Assembly: GCF_013433315.1 (NCBI RefSeq)
Contig: NZ_WXVV01000009.1
Location: forward strand, 124,001-188,000
Length of the DNA stretch: 64,000 bases
Reading direction: 5' to 3'
Source of the DNA: Pseudomonas crudilactis
GTDB taxonomy: Bacteria > Pseudomonadota > Gammaproteobacteria > Pseudomonadales > Pseudomonadaceae
A model generated the notes under the pieces. It had not been told where the DNA came from. It ran no database searches and saw nothing but the letters and a program-made list of their open reading frames with translations. This document shows, piece by piece, positions 18,331 through 27,337 of the stretch (positions within the stretch are counted from its first letter, which is position 1; each line of letters starts with the position of its first letter). Position numbers and translations under genes: made by a program.

Positions 18331-20361
18331 TCATTCGAGTCGAGGTCGCTTTGGCAAATGATGCGAAGGCTGGTTTTGCCAGGTCGGGTCAGATTTGCTT
18401 ATTTCATCCTCCAGCTTATCCAGCATTTTTCCGGGACTGGTTTCAGTTCTCGCAATAGCAAGCAACCGCCCTTGTTCACCTGGGCTGGCCTGTTGCATGT
18501 GTTCCAGAAAACTCCAGACTCGACGCTGCAAAATCTGACGCTCAACCCTGAATTCTGGCGTGCGCGATAAACTTTCGATTCTTGCCATCAGCAAAGAGTT
18601 TGTCTGGTTCATTTCTAATGAACTCCAAACTGCACCCTTTTCCTGGTGTTGCGCCTGTGGAACATCATGCAGCCAACGATTGACTCCCAGATCAATCTCA
18701 ATATCTCCCAACCAGATATCAGCCCCTGTTTGTCGGCGTGCCGCGACCAGTCGCCGTAAAGATGCGGGGTCGGTAATCGGATTACGTTCAAGACGGATCC
18801 CGTCTCTGAGTTCAATGGTTTCGGGGATTACCTGAATTCTGTTCTCCTGCAGACCCAAAATGCGTTTTGGAACATCAGAAGTGATCCCCTCCGGGAACCT
18901 GCTTATTCGATTATTGTGCAAGTTGACCACCTGTAACGCTGCCATTCCTTCGAGAGAGGGAGCCTCGCCAAGCGAGTTGTAGGAGAGCGTCAATTCCTCA
19001 AGTCGCAACGGACCATTATCGGTACCAAGCCCTGCCGGCAATTGCCTTATCCCCGTAAACGATAGGTCCAGCACCCGAAGTTCGGACATCCCTGACACTG
19101 AGGGCGCGACACCCAATTGATGGTTCCCGGACAGGTCAAGCACTTCCAGGCGGGTCGGGCCGTCCGCTTGCGAAAGTCCGACAGGCAGCTCAGTCAGTTT
19201 TGCCGAAGTGAGACTGAGTTTCCTCAATTCAGTCATACCGCGTACTGAAAACGGGAAGGCCAGAGTACTGTGAGAGATGGCCAGTTCCTGCAGCCGGGTC
19301 AGCCTGCCAAGCAGGTCGACATCATTTGCAGAAAATGTCATCCCTTCTACGTGCAGGGCTCGCAGATGGGTGAGCGTCTCGATTCCGGCAGGTAAACGGG
19401 AGACGCCGTACCGATGAATTTTTAAAATTTCGACATGAGGAAAACTCAACAGCAGATTGCCGATTATTTCTATTTGCCCTTCAAGGCGAAGAGAAACGAT
19501 GGAGTCGAGCCGCGTCAAGGAAAGAAAGTCGACGGGCAACTGGTCTGTTCTATTGCCCACGTGCAGATTCAAATCGAAGCCAACGAACTGACCATCGCGA
19601 TAGACTTTTTCCGATGGCTCGCCTTGCCATTTGTACAGATCACGCACCTTGGCCCCGATCGCCAATCGCTGCTGGTGACTATTTCTGTTTTTGTCTTTGT
19701 AGAGGGCTTCCCAAGCGCTGATTTCGCGATCCAATTGAGAATACCCAAGCTCAATCCGTTTGAGTTCTGCTTCAGCTGCGTCGCTGTCCCCAAAGCGCGA
19801 GATAAAGTCATCCGCGTGTTGATCAGTTGCCTCGGGAAGGTATTTTCTGACCTGCACTCGAGTGGTTGAACTCGAGACCTCACGTACGCTCCAGAAGCCG
19901 CTGTCAGTATCACGCAGCAGTACCGGGCCGGAAGGCGACAACTCACTGGGCAATCTGGCGCGAAAGAGCCCAGTTTCTGGGTCAACCCCGACAAGTACAA
20001 TGCGGCCATCGGACAATTCAGCGTAGGTGCGCTGTTTGAACACACGCAGACCCTGGCTATTGGCTTGCGCAAGTGTCGCCAGCGCGACGGTTACGTAACG
20101 GTCCACCGATGGCAGCGGTGCCGGGGAACGGGCGGCAACAGGAGTCGCATGCACCACGACGACCGGCGACGGGTGTGGAGCTTCAACACTAGAAGAGTCA
20201 GAGGTCCCGGCCCGCAGCGGTGAACTATTCAGAGAACTACCGGAATCGAAGCCTCTGAGTCCCGATGGGCCGGGGAGCGAAATATCCTCAGCTGTTGAGC
20301 GCGTCGGGCTGGTTGGTACATCCACATGGGTACCGCTTCCGCGCGGTGGTTTTACTGGCAT
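18331..20361 (-). CDS. Leucine-rich-repeat protein, effector-like
   Basis: 676 residues. The first 85 are Ser/Pro/Thr-rich and look disordered, as in secreted effectors. Residues about 86-280 resemble the module preceding the repeats in large Pseudomonas dermonecrotic-toxin/LRR proteins (RTYAELSDGRIVLVG, GLFRARLPSELSPSGP). Leucine-rich repeats run from about 290 to 530 (LEVLDLSGN, LRVLDLSFT, LEELTLSYN, LQVVNLHNN). The C-terminus (about 590-650: FRVERQILQRRVWSFLEHM) resembles the start of a NEL ubiquitin-ligase domain, but the segment where a catalytic Cys-x-Asp would be expected reads TETSPGKMLDKLED, with no cysteine. It ends in a basic PKRPRLE. No signal peptide is seen. Function is inferred only from fold. 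Confidence 0.75.
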   Translation of the reverse strand: MPVKPPRGSGTHVDVPTSPTRSTAEDISLPGPSGLRGFDSGSSLNSSPLRAGTSDSSSVEAPHPSPVVVVHATPVAARSPAPLPSVDRYVTVALATLAQANSQGLRVFKQRTYAELSDGRIVLVGVDPETGLFRARLPSELSPSGPVLLRDTDSGFWSVREVSSSTTRVQVRKYLPEATDQHADDFISRFGDSDAAEAELKRIELGYSQLDREISAWEALYKDKNRNSHQQRLAIGAKVRDLYKWQGEPSEKVYRDGQFVGFDLNLHVGNRTDQLPVDFLSLTRLDSIVSLRLEGQIEIIGNLLLSFPHVEILKIHRYGVSRLPAGIETLTHLRALHVEGMTFSANDVDLLGRLTRLQELAISHSTLAFPFSVRGMTELRKLSLTSAKLTELPVGLSQADGPTRLEVLDLSGNHQLGVAPSVSGMSELRVLDLSFTGIRQLPAGLGTDNGPLRLEELTLSYNSLGEAPSLEGMAALQVVNLHNNRISRFPEGITSDVPKRILGLQENRIQVIPETIELRDGIRLERNPITDPASLRRLVAARRQTGADIWLGDIEIDLGVNRWLHDVPQAQHQEKGAVWSSLEMNQTNSLLMARIESLSRTPEFRVERQILQRRVWSFLEHMQQASPGEQGRLLAIARTETSPGKMLDKLEDEISKSDPTWQNQPSHHLPKRPRLE

Positions 20362-20550
20362 GTTTTTTCATCCTTGAAATGCTCGTCCCTGGCTTTCGCG
20401 CAAGAGACGCAAGTTTCGGCATCCTGCCGATTTGAAAGAGGAGCGCACGATAGCGTGCACAGGTGCTGAAGGAGAGAGGAAAGGCAGACTGGCGCAGTGG
20501 GAAACAACGCCAGCAAAAGTAGGAGAAACGAAAGAGACGGCAGATTGCGA

Positions 20551-20991
20551 TCAGTTGGCTTGCAAACGAATCTCCAGTCGCCAGCGATCGTCGACCTCGC
20601 TGCCTGCCCACTCGCCCTGTAGCGGCCGCGCTGCCAGTATCGTCAACAGCAATCCGCCGTCACTTTTGCGCGTACGCCAGTTGACGTCTTTGCCGTTGAG
20701 CTTGAGCTGGCCCTTCTGCGCCGGGCCTTCAGCCTGAAACAGCAGCGCCACGGTGCCATCGATGATCTCGCCGTGCAGCTTGGGCTCATTGTTGAACCAC
20801 ACCACCAGCCCTTGTTCCGTCACTTCGACTTGCTGCAACACAGTCGGATCCGGCGTGGTCAGGCGGCCGATCATCAAGCCAATCATCAATCCGACAATCG
20901 CCAGCGAACCGATCACCCGCGGGAATAGTTTCGAACGGTTGTCCACAGGCGGCGTAGAATGCCGCTCATCTTTACCTTCGGAGCCGTGCAT
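20551..20991 (-). CDS. Single-pass membrane protein of unknown function
   Basis: 146 residues: a hydrophilic N-terminus, one membrane segment (about residues 27-43, IGSLAIVGLMIGLMIG), then a soluble, probably periplasmic domain of about 100 residues. I do not recognise the family; its equivalent position in P. aeruginosa is the hypothetical gene between ntrC and the tRNA methylase. Its ATG (20991-20989) overlaps the ATG of the divergent trmL gene (20990-20992). A GTG at 20946 just before the membrane segment is a plausible later start (131 residues) that would avoid the overlap. Confidence 0.75.
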   Translation of the reverse strand: MHGSEGKDERHSTPPVDNRSKLFPRVIGSLAIVGLMIGLMIGRLTTPDPTVLQQVEVTEQGLVVWFNNEPKLHGEIIDGTVALLFQAEGPAQKGQLKLNGKDVNWRTRKSDGGLLLTILAARPLQGEWAGSEVDDRWRLEIRLQAN

Positions 20992-21445
20992 GTTTCACGT
21001 CATCCTTTTCCAACCAGAAATTCCGCCGAATACCGGCAACGTTATCAGGCTGTGCGCCAACAGCGGCTGCCACCTGCATTTGATCGAACCGCTGGGCTTC
21101 GAGATGGACGACAAGCGCTTGCGCCGTGCCGGTCTCGATTACCACGAATATGCCACGCTGCAACGTCACGCGGACCTGGCCAGTTGCCTGGAAAGCCTGG
21201 GTAACCCGCGGTTGTTTGCATTCACCACCAAGGGCTCACGGCCGTTTCATGATGCCGCGTTTGTGCCTGGCGATGCGTTCATCTTCGGCCCGGAAAGCCG
21301 TGGCTTGCCGCCGGAAGTGCTCGACGCGCTGCCGCCGGAACAGCGCCTGCGCCTGCCGATGCGCGAAGGCTGCCGCAGCCTGAACCTGTCCAACACCGTG
21401 GCGGTCGCTGTGTACGAAGCCTGGCGCCAGAACGACTTCAAATAA
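20990..21445 (+). CDS. trmL: tRNA (cytidine/uridine-2'-O-)-methyltransferase TrmL
   Basis: 151 residues from MFHVILFQPEIPPNTGN, the usual family start, preceded by CGGAG at 7 bases. This SPOUT-fold enzyme 2'-O-methylates wobble position 34 of tRNA-Leu isoacceptors. Motifs seen are NTGNVIRLCANSG (motif 1), FGPESRGLP (motif 2) and LNLSNTVAVAVYE (motif 3, knot). Upstream in-frame codons lie within the divergent gene and are not part of the protein. It converges on secB with a REPIN between them. Confidence 0.93.
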   Translation: MFHVILFQPEIPPNTGNVIRLCANSGCHLHLIEPLGFEMDDKRLRRAGLDYHEYATLQRHADLASCLESLGNPRLFAFTTKGSRPFHDAAFVPGDAFIFGPESRGLPPEVLDALPPEQRLRLPMREGCRSLNLSNTVAVAVYEAWRQNDFK

Positions 21446-21459
21446 CATCGCAAAACAAA

Positions 21460-21552
21460 TGTGGGAGCGAGCCTGCTCGCGAAAGCGGTGTATCAGTCGA
21501 CAAAACTGTCATCTGACACGCCCTCTTCGCGAGCAGGCTCGCTCCCACATGG
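21460..21552. repeat. REPIN (GTGGGAGCGAGCCTGCTCGCGA type)
   Basis: Two REP units of the form TGTGGGAGCGAGCCTGCTCG lie in inverted orientation about 35 bases apart, between the 3' ends of trmL and secB. Each unit is itself partly palindromic. Confidence 0.9.
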
Positions 21553-21569
21553 GGTGTTGCTGAACCGTC

Positions 21570-22055
21570 TTACTGAACGGTTGGCGTCTCGCCGCTTTCC
21601 TGCATGCGCTGCAGCTCTTGCGCGTACAGAGCGTCGAAGTTCACCGGAGCCAGCATCAGCGCCGGGAAAGAACCGCGGGTCACCAGGCTGTCCAGGGTTT
21701 CGCGCGCGTAAGGGAACAGGATGTTCGGGCAGAACGCACCCAGGGTGTGGCTCATCGAAGCCGCGTCGAGGTTCTTGATCAGGAAGATACCGGCCTGCTG
21801 CACTTCAGCGATGAAGGCAACTTCTTCACCGTTTTTCACGGTGACGGACAGGGTCAGCACGACTTCGTAGAAATCACCTTCCAGCGCTTTCTGGCGAGTG
21901 TTCAGATCCAGGCCGACCGCCGGGTCCCACTGCTGGCGGAAGATCGCCGGGCTTTTCGGGGCTTCGAAGGACAGGTCGCGTACGTAGATGCGCTGCAAGG
22001 AGAATTGCGGTGCGGTTTCTTCTTCGCTGGCTGCAGTGTTCTGTTGGTCAGTCAT
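21570..22055 (-). CDS. secB: Protein-export chaperone SecB
   Basis: 161 residues, normal length. It keeps preproteins unfolded and delivers them to SecA. Family segments include [16 protein letters not shown] at the N-terminus, the central [19 protein letters not shown], and [11 protein letters not shown]. An unstructured acidic N-terminus ([12 protein letters not shown]) and a short tail are typical. It is downstream of grxC in the same direction with a 57-base gap. Confidence 0.96.
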   Translation of the reverse strand: MTDQQNTAASEEETAPQFSLQRIYVRDLSFEAPKSPAIFRQQWDPAVGLDLNTRQKALEGDFYEVVLTLSVTVKNGEEVAFIAEVQQAGIFLIKNLDAASMSHTLGAFCPNILFPYARETLDSLVTRGSFPALMLAPVNFDALYAQELQRMQESGETPTVQ

Positions 22056-22112
22056 CTCAGATCCTTATCGATCTTGGGTCTTTTAGGGAGTGCTGTACGT
22101 GGGTGCAGCCGT

Positions 22113-22367
22113 TCAGGCCTTGAGCAGCGCGTCGAGCTTGCCGGCGCGCTCCAGGGCATACAAATCATCACAACCGCCGATGTGCTTGCTGCCGATCCAG
22201 ATCTGCGGCACGGACGTGCGTCCGGCTTTCTGGGTCATTTCAGCGCGCACCTGCGGCTTGCCATCGACCTTGATCTCTTTGAAGGCCACGCCTTTGTTCT
22301 CGAGCAGGTACTTGGCTCGCGAGCAATAAGGGCAGTAATCGCTGGAGTAGACGATGACTTCGCTCAT
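22113..22367 (-). CDS. grxC: Glutaredoxin 3
   Basis: 84 residues with the redox motif CPYC in VYSSDYCPYCSRAKYLL and the glutathione-binding TSVPQIWIGSKHIGGCDDL. It reduces protein and glutathione mixed disulfides in the cytoplasm. Part of a rhodanese-grxC-secB cluster; it begins one base after the rhodanese stop codon. Confidence 0.95.
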   Translation of the reverse strand: MSEVIVYSSDYCPYCSRAKYLLENKGVAFKEIKVDGKPQVRAEMTQKAGRTSVPQIWIGSKHIGGCDDLYALERAGKLDALLKA

Positions 22368-22368
22368 A

Positions 22369-22782
22369 TCACTTCACCAACGGCAGGTTGTCGCCTTTCC
22401 AGCTGGAAATACCGCCGGACAGCTTGGCGGCGGTGAAGCCGGATTTCATCAGTTCGCGGGCGTGGGTGCCGGCGGTCTGGCCCAGGGCGTCGACCAGGAT
22501 GATGGTCTTGGCCTTGTGTTTTTCCAGCTCGGCGACGCGCGTAGCCAGTTTGTCCTGGGGAATGTTCACCGCGCCAACGATATGGCCGGCAGCGAAATCC
22601 TTGGCCGGACGGATGTCCACCACCACGCCTGCGTCTTTGTTGACCAGCGCGGTCAGCTCGCCGGTGCTCAGGCTTTTACCGCCGCCCTGCATCGTGTGCG
22701 CCAGCAGCAGAGCCAGCAGTACGACGAAGATACCGACAAGAATGTAGTGGTTAGTGGCAAATTCAATCAGGTGAGCAACCAT
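22369..22782 (-). CDS. Membrane-anchored rhodanese-like protein lacking the active-site cysteine
   Basis: 137 residues from MVAHLIEFATNHYILVG. One N-terminal membrane segment (about 9-30) is followed by a rhodanese fold (about 45-135: VVVDIRPAKDFAAGHIVGAVNI). Where an active rhodanese carries its catalytic cysteine, the sequence reads ILVDALGQTAGTHA, with Asp instead of Cys, so sulfurtransferase activity is not expected. An in-frame start 16 codons upstream is possible but would spoil the membrane anchor. No good ribosome site precedes the chosen ATG; the preceding bases read CCTCCTTCG. It is cotranscribed with grxC and secB. Confidence 0.85.
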   Translation of the reverse strand: MVAHLIEFATNHYILVGIFVVLLALLLAHTMQGGGKSLSTGELTALVNKDAGVVVDIRPAKDFAAGHIVGAVNIPQDKLATRVAELEKHKAKTIILVDALGQTAGTHARELMKSGFTAAKLSGGISSWKGDNLPLVK

Positions 22783-22935
22783 CGAAGGAGGTTCCAGGGC
22801 GTTAAAATGTCGGCCAGTATACACAGCCACTATGGTCGGCCAAACCCCGTCCGGCGGTGACGCGGTCGGAACTTAGCTTTAAACTCCAACTCCCTTTTCC
22901 ATCGCCCTCTTCTTTATTAGCCACGAGTGGATTCC

Positions 22936-24465
22936 ATGACGACTACGCCTAAACCTTTGGTCCTGATGATTCTCGACGGCTTCGGTCACAGCGACAGCCC
23001 TGAATCCAATGCCGTTTTTGCGGCGAAGAAGCCTGTTCTCGATCGCCTCTGGGCCAGCGTGCCGAACGGCTTGATCTCGGGCAGCGGCATGGACGTCGGC
23101 CTGCCGGACGGCCAGATGGGCAACTCCGAAGTCGGCCACATGAACCTCGGCGCCGGTCGCGTGGTGTATCAGGACTTCACGCGGGTGACCAAATCGATCC
23201 GCGACGGCGAGTTTTTCGAAAACCCGACCATTTGCGCCGCTGTGGATAAAGCCGTGGCCGCCGGTAAAGCCGTGCACTTCATGGGTCTGCTGTCCGATGG
23301 CGGCGTGCACAGCCATCAGGATCACCTGATCGCCATGGCCGAACTGGCCTTCAAGCGCGGCGCCGAAAAAATCTACCTGCACGCTTTCCTGGACGGCCGC
23401 GACACCCCGCCGAAAAGCGCCGCCTCGTCGATCGAACTGCTCGATGCGACCTTCCAGGCGCTGGGCAAGGGCCGCATCGCCAGCATCATCGGCCGTTACT
23501 TCGCCATGGACCGTGACAACCGCTGGGATCGCGTCGCCCAGGCCTACAACCTGATCGTCGATGGCAACAGCGAATTCAACGCTGCCACGGCGCAGGAAGG
23601 CCTTGAAGCCGCTTATGCCCGTGGCGAGAGCGACGAATTCGTCAAAGCCACGTCCATCGGTGAGCCGGTAAAAGTCGAAGACGGCGACGCCGTAGTGTTC
23701 ATGAACTTCCGCGCCGACCGTGCCCGCGAGCTGACCCGCGTATTCGTCGAAGACGAATTCAAGGATTTCGAACGTGCGCGCCAGCCGAAACTGGCCGGTT
23801 TCGTCATGCTGACCCAATACGCGGCCAGCATTCCTGCACCGTCGGCGTTCGCGGCGGGCAGCCTGGAGAACGTCCTCGGTGACTATCTGGCGAAAAACGG
23901 CAAAACCCAGCTGCGCATCGCTGAAACCGAGAAATATGCGCACGTGACCTTCTTCTTCTCCGGCGGCCGCGAAGAACCGTTCCCGGGTGAAGAGCGCATT
24001 CTGATCCCGTCGCCGAAAGTCGCCACTTATGACTTGCAGCCGGAAATGAGCGCGCCTGAGGTCACCGACCGCATTGTCGAGGCCATCGAAAACCAGCGTT
24101 ACGACGTGATCGTGGTCAACTACGCCAACGGCGACATGGTTGGCCACAGCGGCGTGTTCGACGCGGCCGTGAAGGCTGTGGAATGCCTTGATACCTGCGT
24201 CGGGCGCATTGTCGAAGCTCTGGAGAAGGTTGGCGGCGAAGCGCTCATCACCGCTGACCACGGCAACGTCGAACAAATGGCCGATGAATCCACCGGTCAG
24301 GCACACACCGCGCATACCACTGAGCCGGTGCCGTTCATTTACGTCGGCAAGCGTGACCTCAAGGTCCGTGAAGGCGGCGTGCTGGCGGACGTGGCACCGA
24401 CCATGCTGAAACTGCTGGGTCTGGAAAAACCGGCGGAAATGACCGGTACGTCTATCCTGGTGTAA
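22936..24465 (+). CDS. gpmI: 2,3-bisphosphoglycerate-independent phosphoglycerate mutase
   Basis: 509 residues. It interconverts 3- and 2-phosphoglycerate in glycolysis and gluconeogenesis using two manganese ions. Visible are the N-terminal metal site VLMILDGFG, the phosphoserine nucleophile region [16 protein letters not shown], the insert domain ([11 protein letters not shown]), and the C-terminal metal ligands [12 protein letters not shown] and TADHGNVE. I chose the ATG at 22936; an in-frame GTG nine bases upstream is less likely. Confidence 0.96.
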   Translation: MTTTPKPLVLMILDGFGHSDSPESNAVFAAKKPVLDRLWASVPNGLISGSGMDVGLPDGQMGNSEVGHMNLGAGRVVYQDFTRVTKSIRDGEFFENPTICAAVDKAVAAGKAVHFMGLLSDGGVHSHQDHLIAMAELAFKRGAEKIYLHAFLDGRDTPPKSAASSIELLDATFQALGKGRIASIIGRYFAMDRDNRWDRVAQAYNLIVDGNSEFNAATAQEGLEAAYARGESDEFVKATSIGEPVKVEDGDAVVFMNFRADRARELTRVFVEDEFKDFERARQPKLAGFVMLTQYAASIPAPSAFAAGSLENVLGDYLAKNGKTQLRIAETEKYAHVTFFFSGGREEPFPGEERILIPSPKVATYDLQPEMSAPEVTDRIVEAIENQRYDVIVVNYANGDMVGHSGVFDAAVKAVECLDTCVGRIVEALEKVGGEALITADHGNVEQMADESTGQAHTAHTTEPVPFIYVGKRDLKVREGGVLADVAPTMLKLLGLEKPAEMTGTSILV

Positions 24466-24493
24466 TCCGCCCGATCAAACTCCACAAAACCCT

Positions 24494-24585
24494 GTGGGAG
24501 CGAGCTTGCTCGCGAATACGATGGATCAGTCGATATCAATGTCGCCTGACACACCGCTTTCGCGAGCAGGCTCACTCCTACATTG
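24494..24585. repeat. REPIN between gpmI and envC
   Basis: Inverted TGTGGGAGCGAGCTTGCTCG and CGAGCAGGCTCACTCCTACA units, the same type as at 21460 and 33632. The second unit has diverged (ACTCCTAC for GCTCCCAC). Confidence 0.88.
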
Positions 24586-24694
24586 GTTTGCAGAGTTTTT
24601 CAGGCCAGTTATCACACAGCCCCAATTGGGCGTTTTTTTTGCAGCCTCGGGCGGGCATACTAGGCCGTCCCTTACCCTGGTGCCGCCCGCCCCT

Positions 24695-25981
24695 ATGCTT
24701 CGCGTCCTGATCGCCCTTGCTCTGACCTGCCTGCTCCAACCGGCCTTCGCTGACGAGCGCGCGCAAACCCAACAGCAGTTGGACGCCACGCGTCAGGACA
24801 TTGCCGAGCTGAAAAAGCTGCTGAGCAAAGTCCAGGAAGAAAAATCCGGCGTACAGAAAGAGCTCAAGGGCACTGAAACCGAGCTGGGCAAGCTGCAGAA
24901 GCAGGTCGATGCGCTGCAGAAAGAACTGCAGAAAAGCGAATCCGAGCTGCAGCGACTCGATGCAGAGAAAAAAAAACTCCAGAGCGCGCGCACTGAACAG
25001 CAGCGACTGATCGCCATTCAGGCCCGAGCGGCCTATCAGAACGGTCGGCAGGAATACCTCAAGCTGCTGCTCAACCAGCAGAATCCCGAGAAATTCGCCC
25101 GCACCCTCACCTATTACGATTACCTGAGCCAGGCCCGCCTGGAGCAGTTGAAGAACTTCAACGAAACCCTGCGCCAACTGGCCAATGTCGAAAAAGACAT
25201 CGCCGCCCAGCAGGCGCAATTGCTGGTACAGAAAAGCAGCCTCGATACCCAGCGCGACGAACTGGAAAATGTTCGCAAGGAACGCCAGCAAGTCCTCGCC
25301 AAGCTCAACGATGACGTGAAGGCTCGCGATCAGAAACTCGCCGCGCGCGAGCAGGATCAGGCAGACCTGTCTAAAGTCCTTAAAACCATTGAAGAAACCT
25401 TGGCCCGTCAGGCTCGTGAGGCAGAAGAAGCGCGGCAGAAAGCGCTGATCGCCCAGCAGGAAGCGGAAAAAAAGCGCTTGCGTGAGGCGCAGGCTGAAAA
25501 CAGCGACGCCCCACGAAAACCGGTCAAATCCACTCCCGGCGCGCTGGTCTCCAGCAGCGGCGAGACCTTCGGTGGCCCTTTTGCTGCAACCCGGGGAAAA
25601 CTTCCGTGGCCGGTTGATGGTCGACTATTGGCACGCTTCGGCGAAAGCCGTGGCGACGACGCCCGCACCAAGTGGGACGGCGTGATGATCAGCGCCTCTG
25701 CCGGCAGCCAGGTGCATGCGGTACACGGGGGGCGCGTAGTGTTCGCCGACTGGCTGCGCGGCGCCGGGTTGCTGGTGATCCTCGATCACGGCAACGGTTT
25801 TCTGAGTCTTTACGGTCACAACCAGACGCTGCTCAAGTCTGCCGGTGACGTGGTAAAAGCCGGTGAGTCCATCTCCACTGTCGGTAACAGTGGCGGCCAG
25901 GACACATCAGCGCTGTATTTCGCAATTCGTCAGCAGGGTCACCCGAGTGATCCGGCGCAATGGTGCCGCGCGCAAGGATAG
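24695..25981 (+). CDS. envC: EnvC-like murein hydrolase activator
   Basis: 428 residues from MLRVLIALALTCLLQPAFA, a signal peptide; longer in-frame versions run back into a REPIN and are wrong. A long Gln/Glu/Lys-rich coiled coil spans about 25-290, followed by a flexible linker and a C-terminal LytM (M23) domain (about 305-428). The zinc ligands are absent: WDGVMIS stands where active enzymes have HxGxD, and LYFAIR replaces HLHFE. It is therefore a regulator that activates amidases at the division site rather than a hydrolase. It starts a run with ctp and a polysaccharide deacetylase-like gene. Confidence 0.92.
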   Translation: MLRVLIALALTCLLQPAFADERAQTQQQLDATRQDIAELKKLLSKVQEEKSGVQKELKGTETELGKLQKQVDALQKELQKSESELQRLDAEKKKLQSARTEQQRLIAIQARAAYQNGRQEYLKLLLNQQNPEKFARTLTYYDYLSQARLEQLKNFNETLRQLANVEKDIAAQQAQLLVQKSSLDTQRDELENVRKERQQVLAKLNDDVKARDQKLAAREQDQADLSKVLKTIEETLARQAREAEEARQKALIAQQEAEKKRLREAQAENSDAPRKPVKSTPGALVSSSGETFGGPFAATRGKLPWPVDGRLLARFGESRGDDARTKWDGVMISASAGSQVHAVHGGRVVFADWLRGAGLLVILDHGNGFLSLYGHNQTLLKSAGDVVKAGESISTVGNSGGQDTSALYFAIRQQGHPSDPAQWCRAQG

Positions 25982-26015
25982 GCGTTGAGTCACCTACATT
26001 AGGAGTTCGTTCGAC

Positions 26016-27335
26016 ATGCTGCATTTGTCCCGCCTTACCTCGCTGGCCCTGACGATCGCCCTGGTGATCGGCGCGCCTCTGGCGTTCGCCGCGCAACCGG
26101 CCCCGGCCGTCGCTCCGGCAGGCACTGCCGCGACCTCCAAGGCGCCGTTGCCGCTGGAAGAGTTGCGCACCTTTGCCGAGGTCATGGACCGGATCAAAGC
26201 CGCTTACGTCGAGCCGGTGGACGACAAGACCCTGCTCGAAAACGCGATCAAGGGCATGCTCAGCAACCTCGATCCGCACTCGGCCTACCTCGGTCCTGAA
26301 GATTTCACCGAGCTGCAGGAAAGCACCAGCGGTGAGTTCGGTGGTCTGGGCATCGAAGTCGGCGCCGAAGACGGCTTCATCAAAGTGGTCTCGCCGATCG
26401 ATGACACCCCGGCGTCGAAAGCCGGCATTCAGGCCGGCGACTTCATCGTCAAGATCAACGGTGCGCCAACGCGCGGCCAGACCATGACCGAAGCCGTCGA
26501 CAAGATGCGCGGCAAGATCGGCCAGAAAATCACCCTGACCCTGGTCCGCGATGGCGGCACGCCGTTCGACGTGACCCTGGCCCGCGCGGTGATTCAGGTG
26601 AAGAGCGTCAAGGCGCAGTTGCTGGAAACCGGCTATGCGTACATCCGCATCACCCAGTTCCAGGTCAAGACCGGCGAAGAGGTTTCCAAGGCGCTGGCCA
26701 AGCTGCGCAAGGACAACGGCAAGAAGCTCAACGGCATCATCCTCGACCTGCGCAACAACCCGGGCGGCGTGTTGCAGGCGGCGGTAGAAGTGGTCGACCA
26801 CTTCATCACCAAAGGCCTGATCGTCTACACCAAAGGCCGCATCGCCAACTCCGAACTGCGCTTCTCGGCCACCGGCAAAGACGAAAGCGAAGCAGTGCCA
26901 ATGGTGGTGTTGATCAACGGTGGCAGCGCCTCGGCTTCGGAAATCGTCGCCGGCGCCCTGCAGGATCAGAAACGCGCCGTGGTTATGGGCACCACCAGTT
27001 TCGGCAAAGGCTCGGTACAGACCGTGCTGCCGCTGAACAACGACCGTGCGCTGAAGATCACTACCGCGCTGTACTTCACGCCGAATGGTCGTTCGATTCA
27101 GGCCCAGGGCATCGTTCCGGACATCGAAGTGCGCAAGGCCAAGATCACCAACGAAGCCGATGGCGATTACTTCAAGGAAGCCGACCTGCAAGGTCACTTG
27201 GGCAACGGCAACGGCGGCGCGGACAAACCGACCGGCTCGGGCGCCAAGCCTAAAGCCATGCCGCAGGACGACGACTACCAACTGGCCCAGGCCCTGAGCC
27301 TGCTCAAAGGGCTGAGCATCACGTCCGGCCGTTGA
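26016..27335 (+). CDS. ctpA: Carboxy-terminal processing protease (S41)
   Basis: 439 residues with a signal peptide ending near AFA. It has a PDZ domain (about 100-180: GGLGIEVGAEDGFIKVVSPI) and an S41 protease domain with the catalytic serine in NGGSASASEIVAGAL and the lysine in TSFGKGSVQTV. In P. aeruginosa the homologue in this position degrades periplasmic peptidoglycan hydrolases with a lipoprotein adaptor, which fits its place behind envC. The start is the ATG at 26016 after TAGGAG. The C-terminal Gly/Lys-rich linker is low complexity. Confidence 0.93.
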   Translation: MLHLSRLTSLALTIALVIGAPLAFAAQPAPAVAPAGTAATSKAPLPLEELRTFAEVMDRIKAAYVEPVDDKTLLENAIKGMLSNLDPHSAYLGPEDFTELQESTSGEFGGLGIEVGAEDGFIKVVSPIDDTPASKAGIQAGDFIVKINGAPTRGQTMTEAVDKMRGKIGQKITLTLVRDGGTPFDVTLARAVIQVKSVKAQLLETGYAYIRITQFQVKTGEEVSKALAKLRKDNGKKLNGIILDLRNNPGGVLQAAVEVVDHFITKGLIVYTKGRIANSELRFSATGKDESEAVPMVVLINGGSASASEIVAGALQDQKRAVVMGTTSFGKGSVQTVLPLNNDRALKITTALYFTPNGRSIQAQGIVPDIEVRKAKITNEADGDYFKEADLQGHLGNGNGGADKPTGSGAKPKAMPQDDDYQLAQALSLLKGLSITSGR

Positions 27336-27337
27336 GG

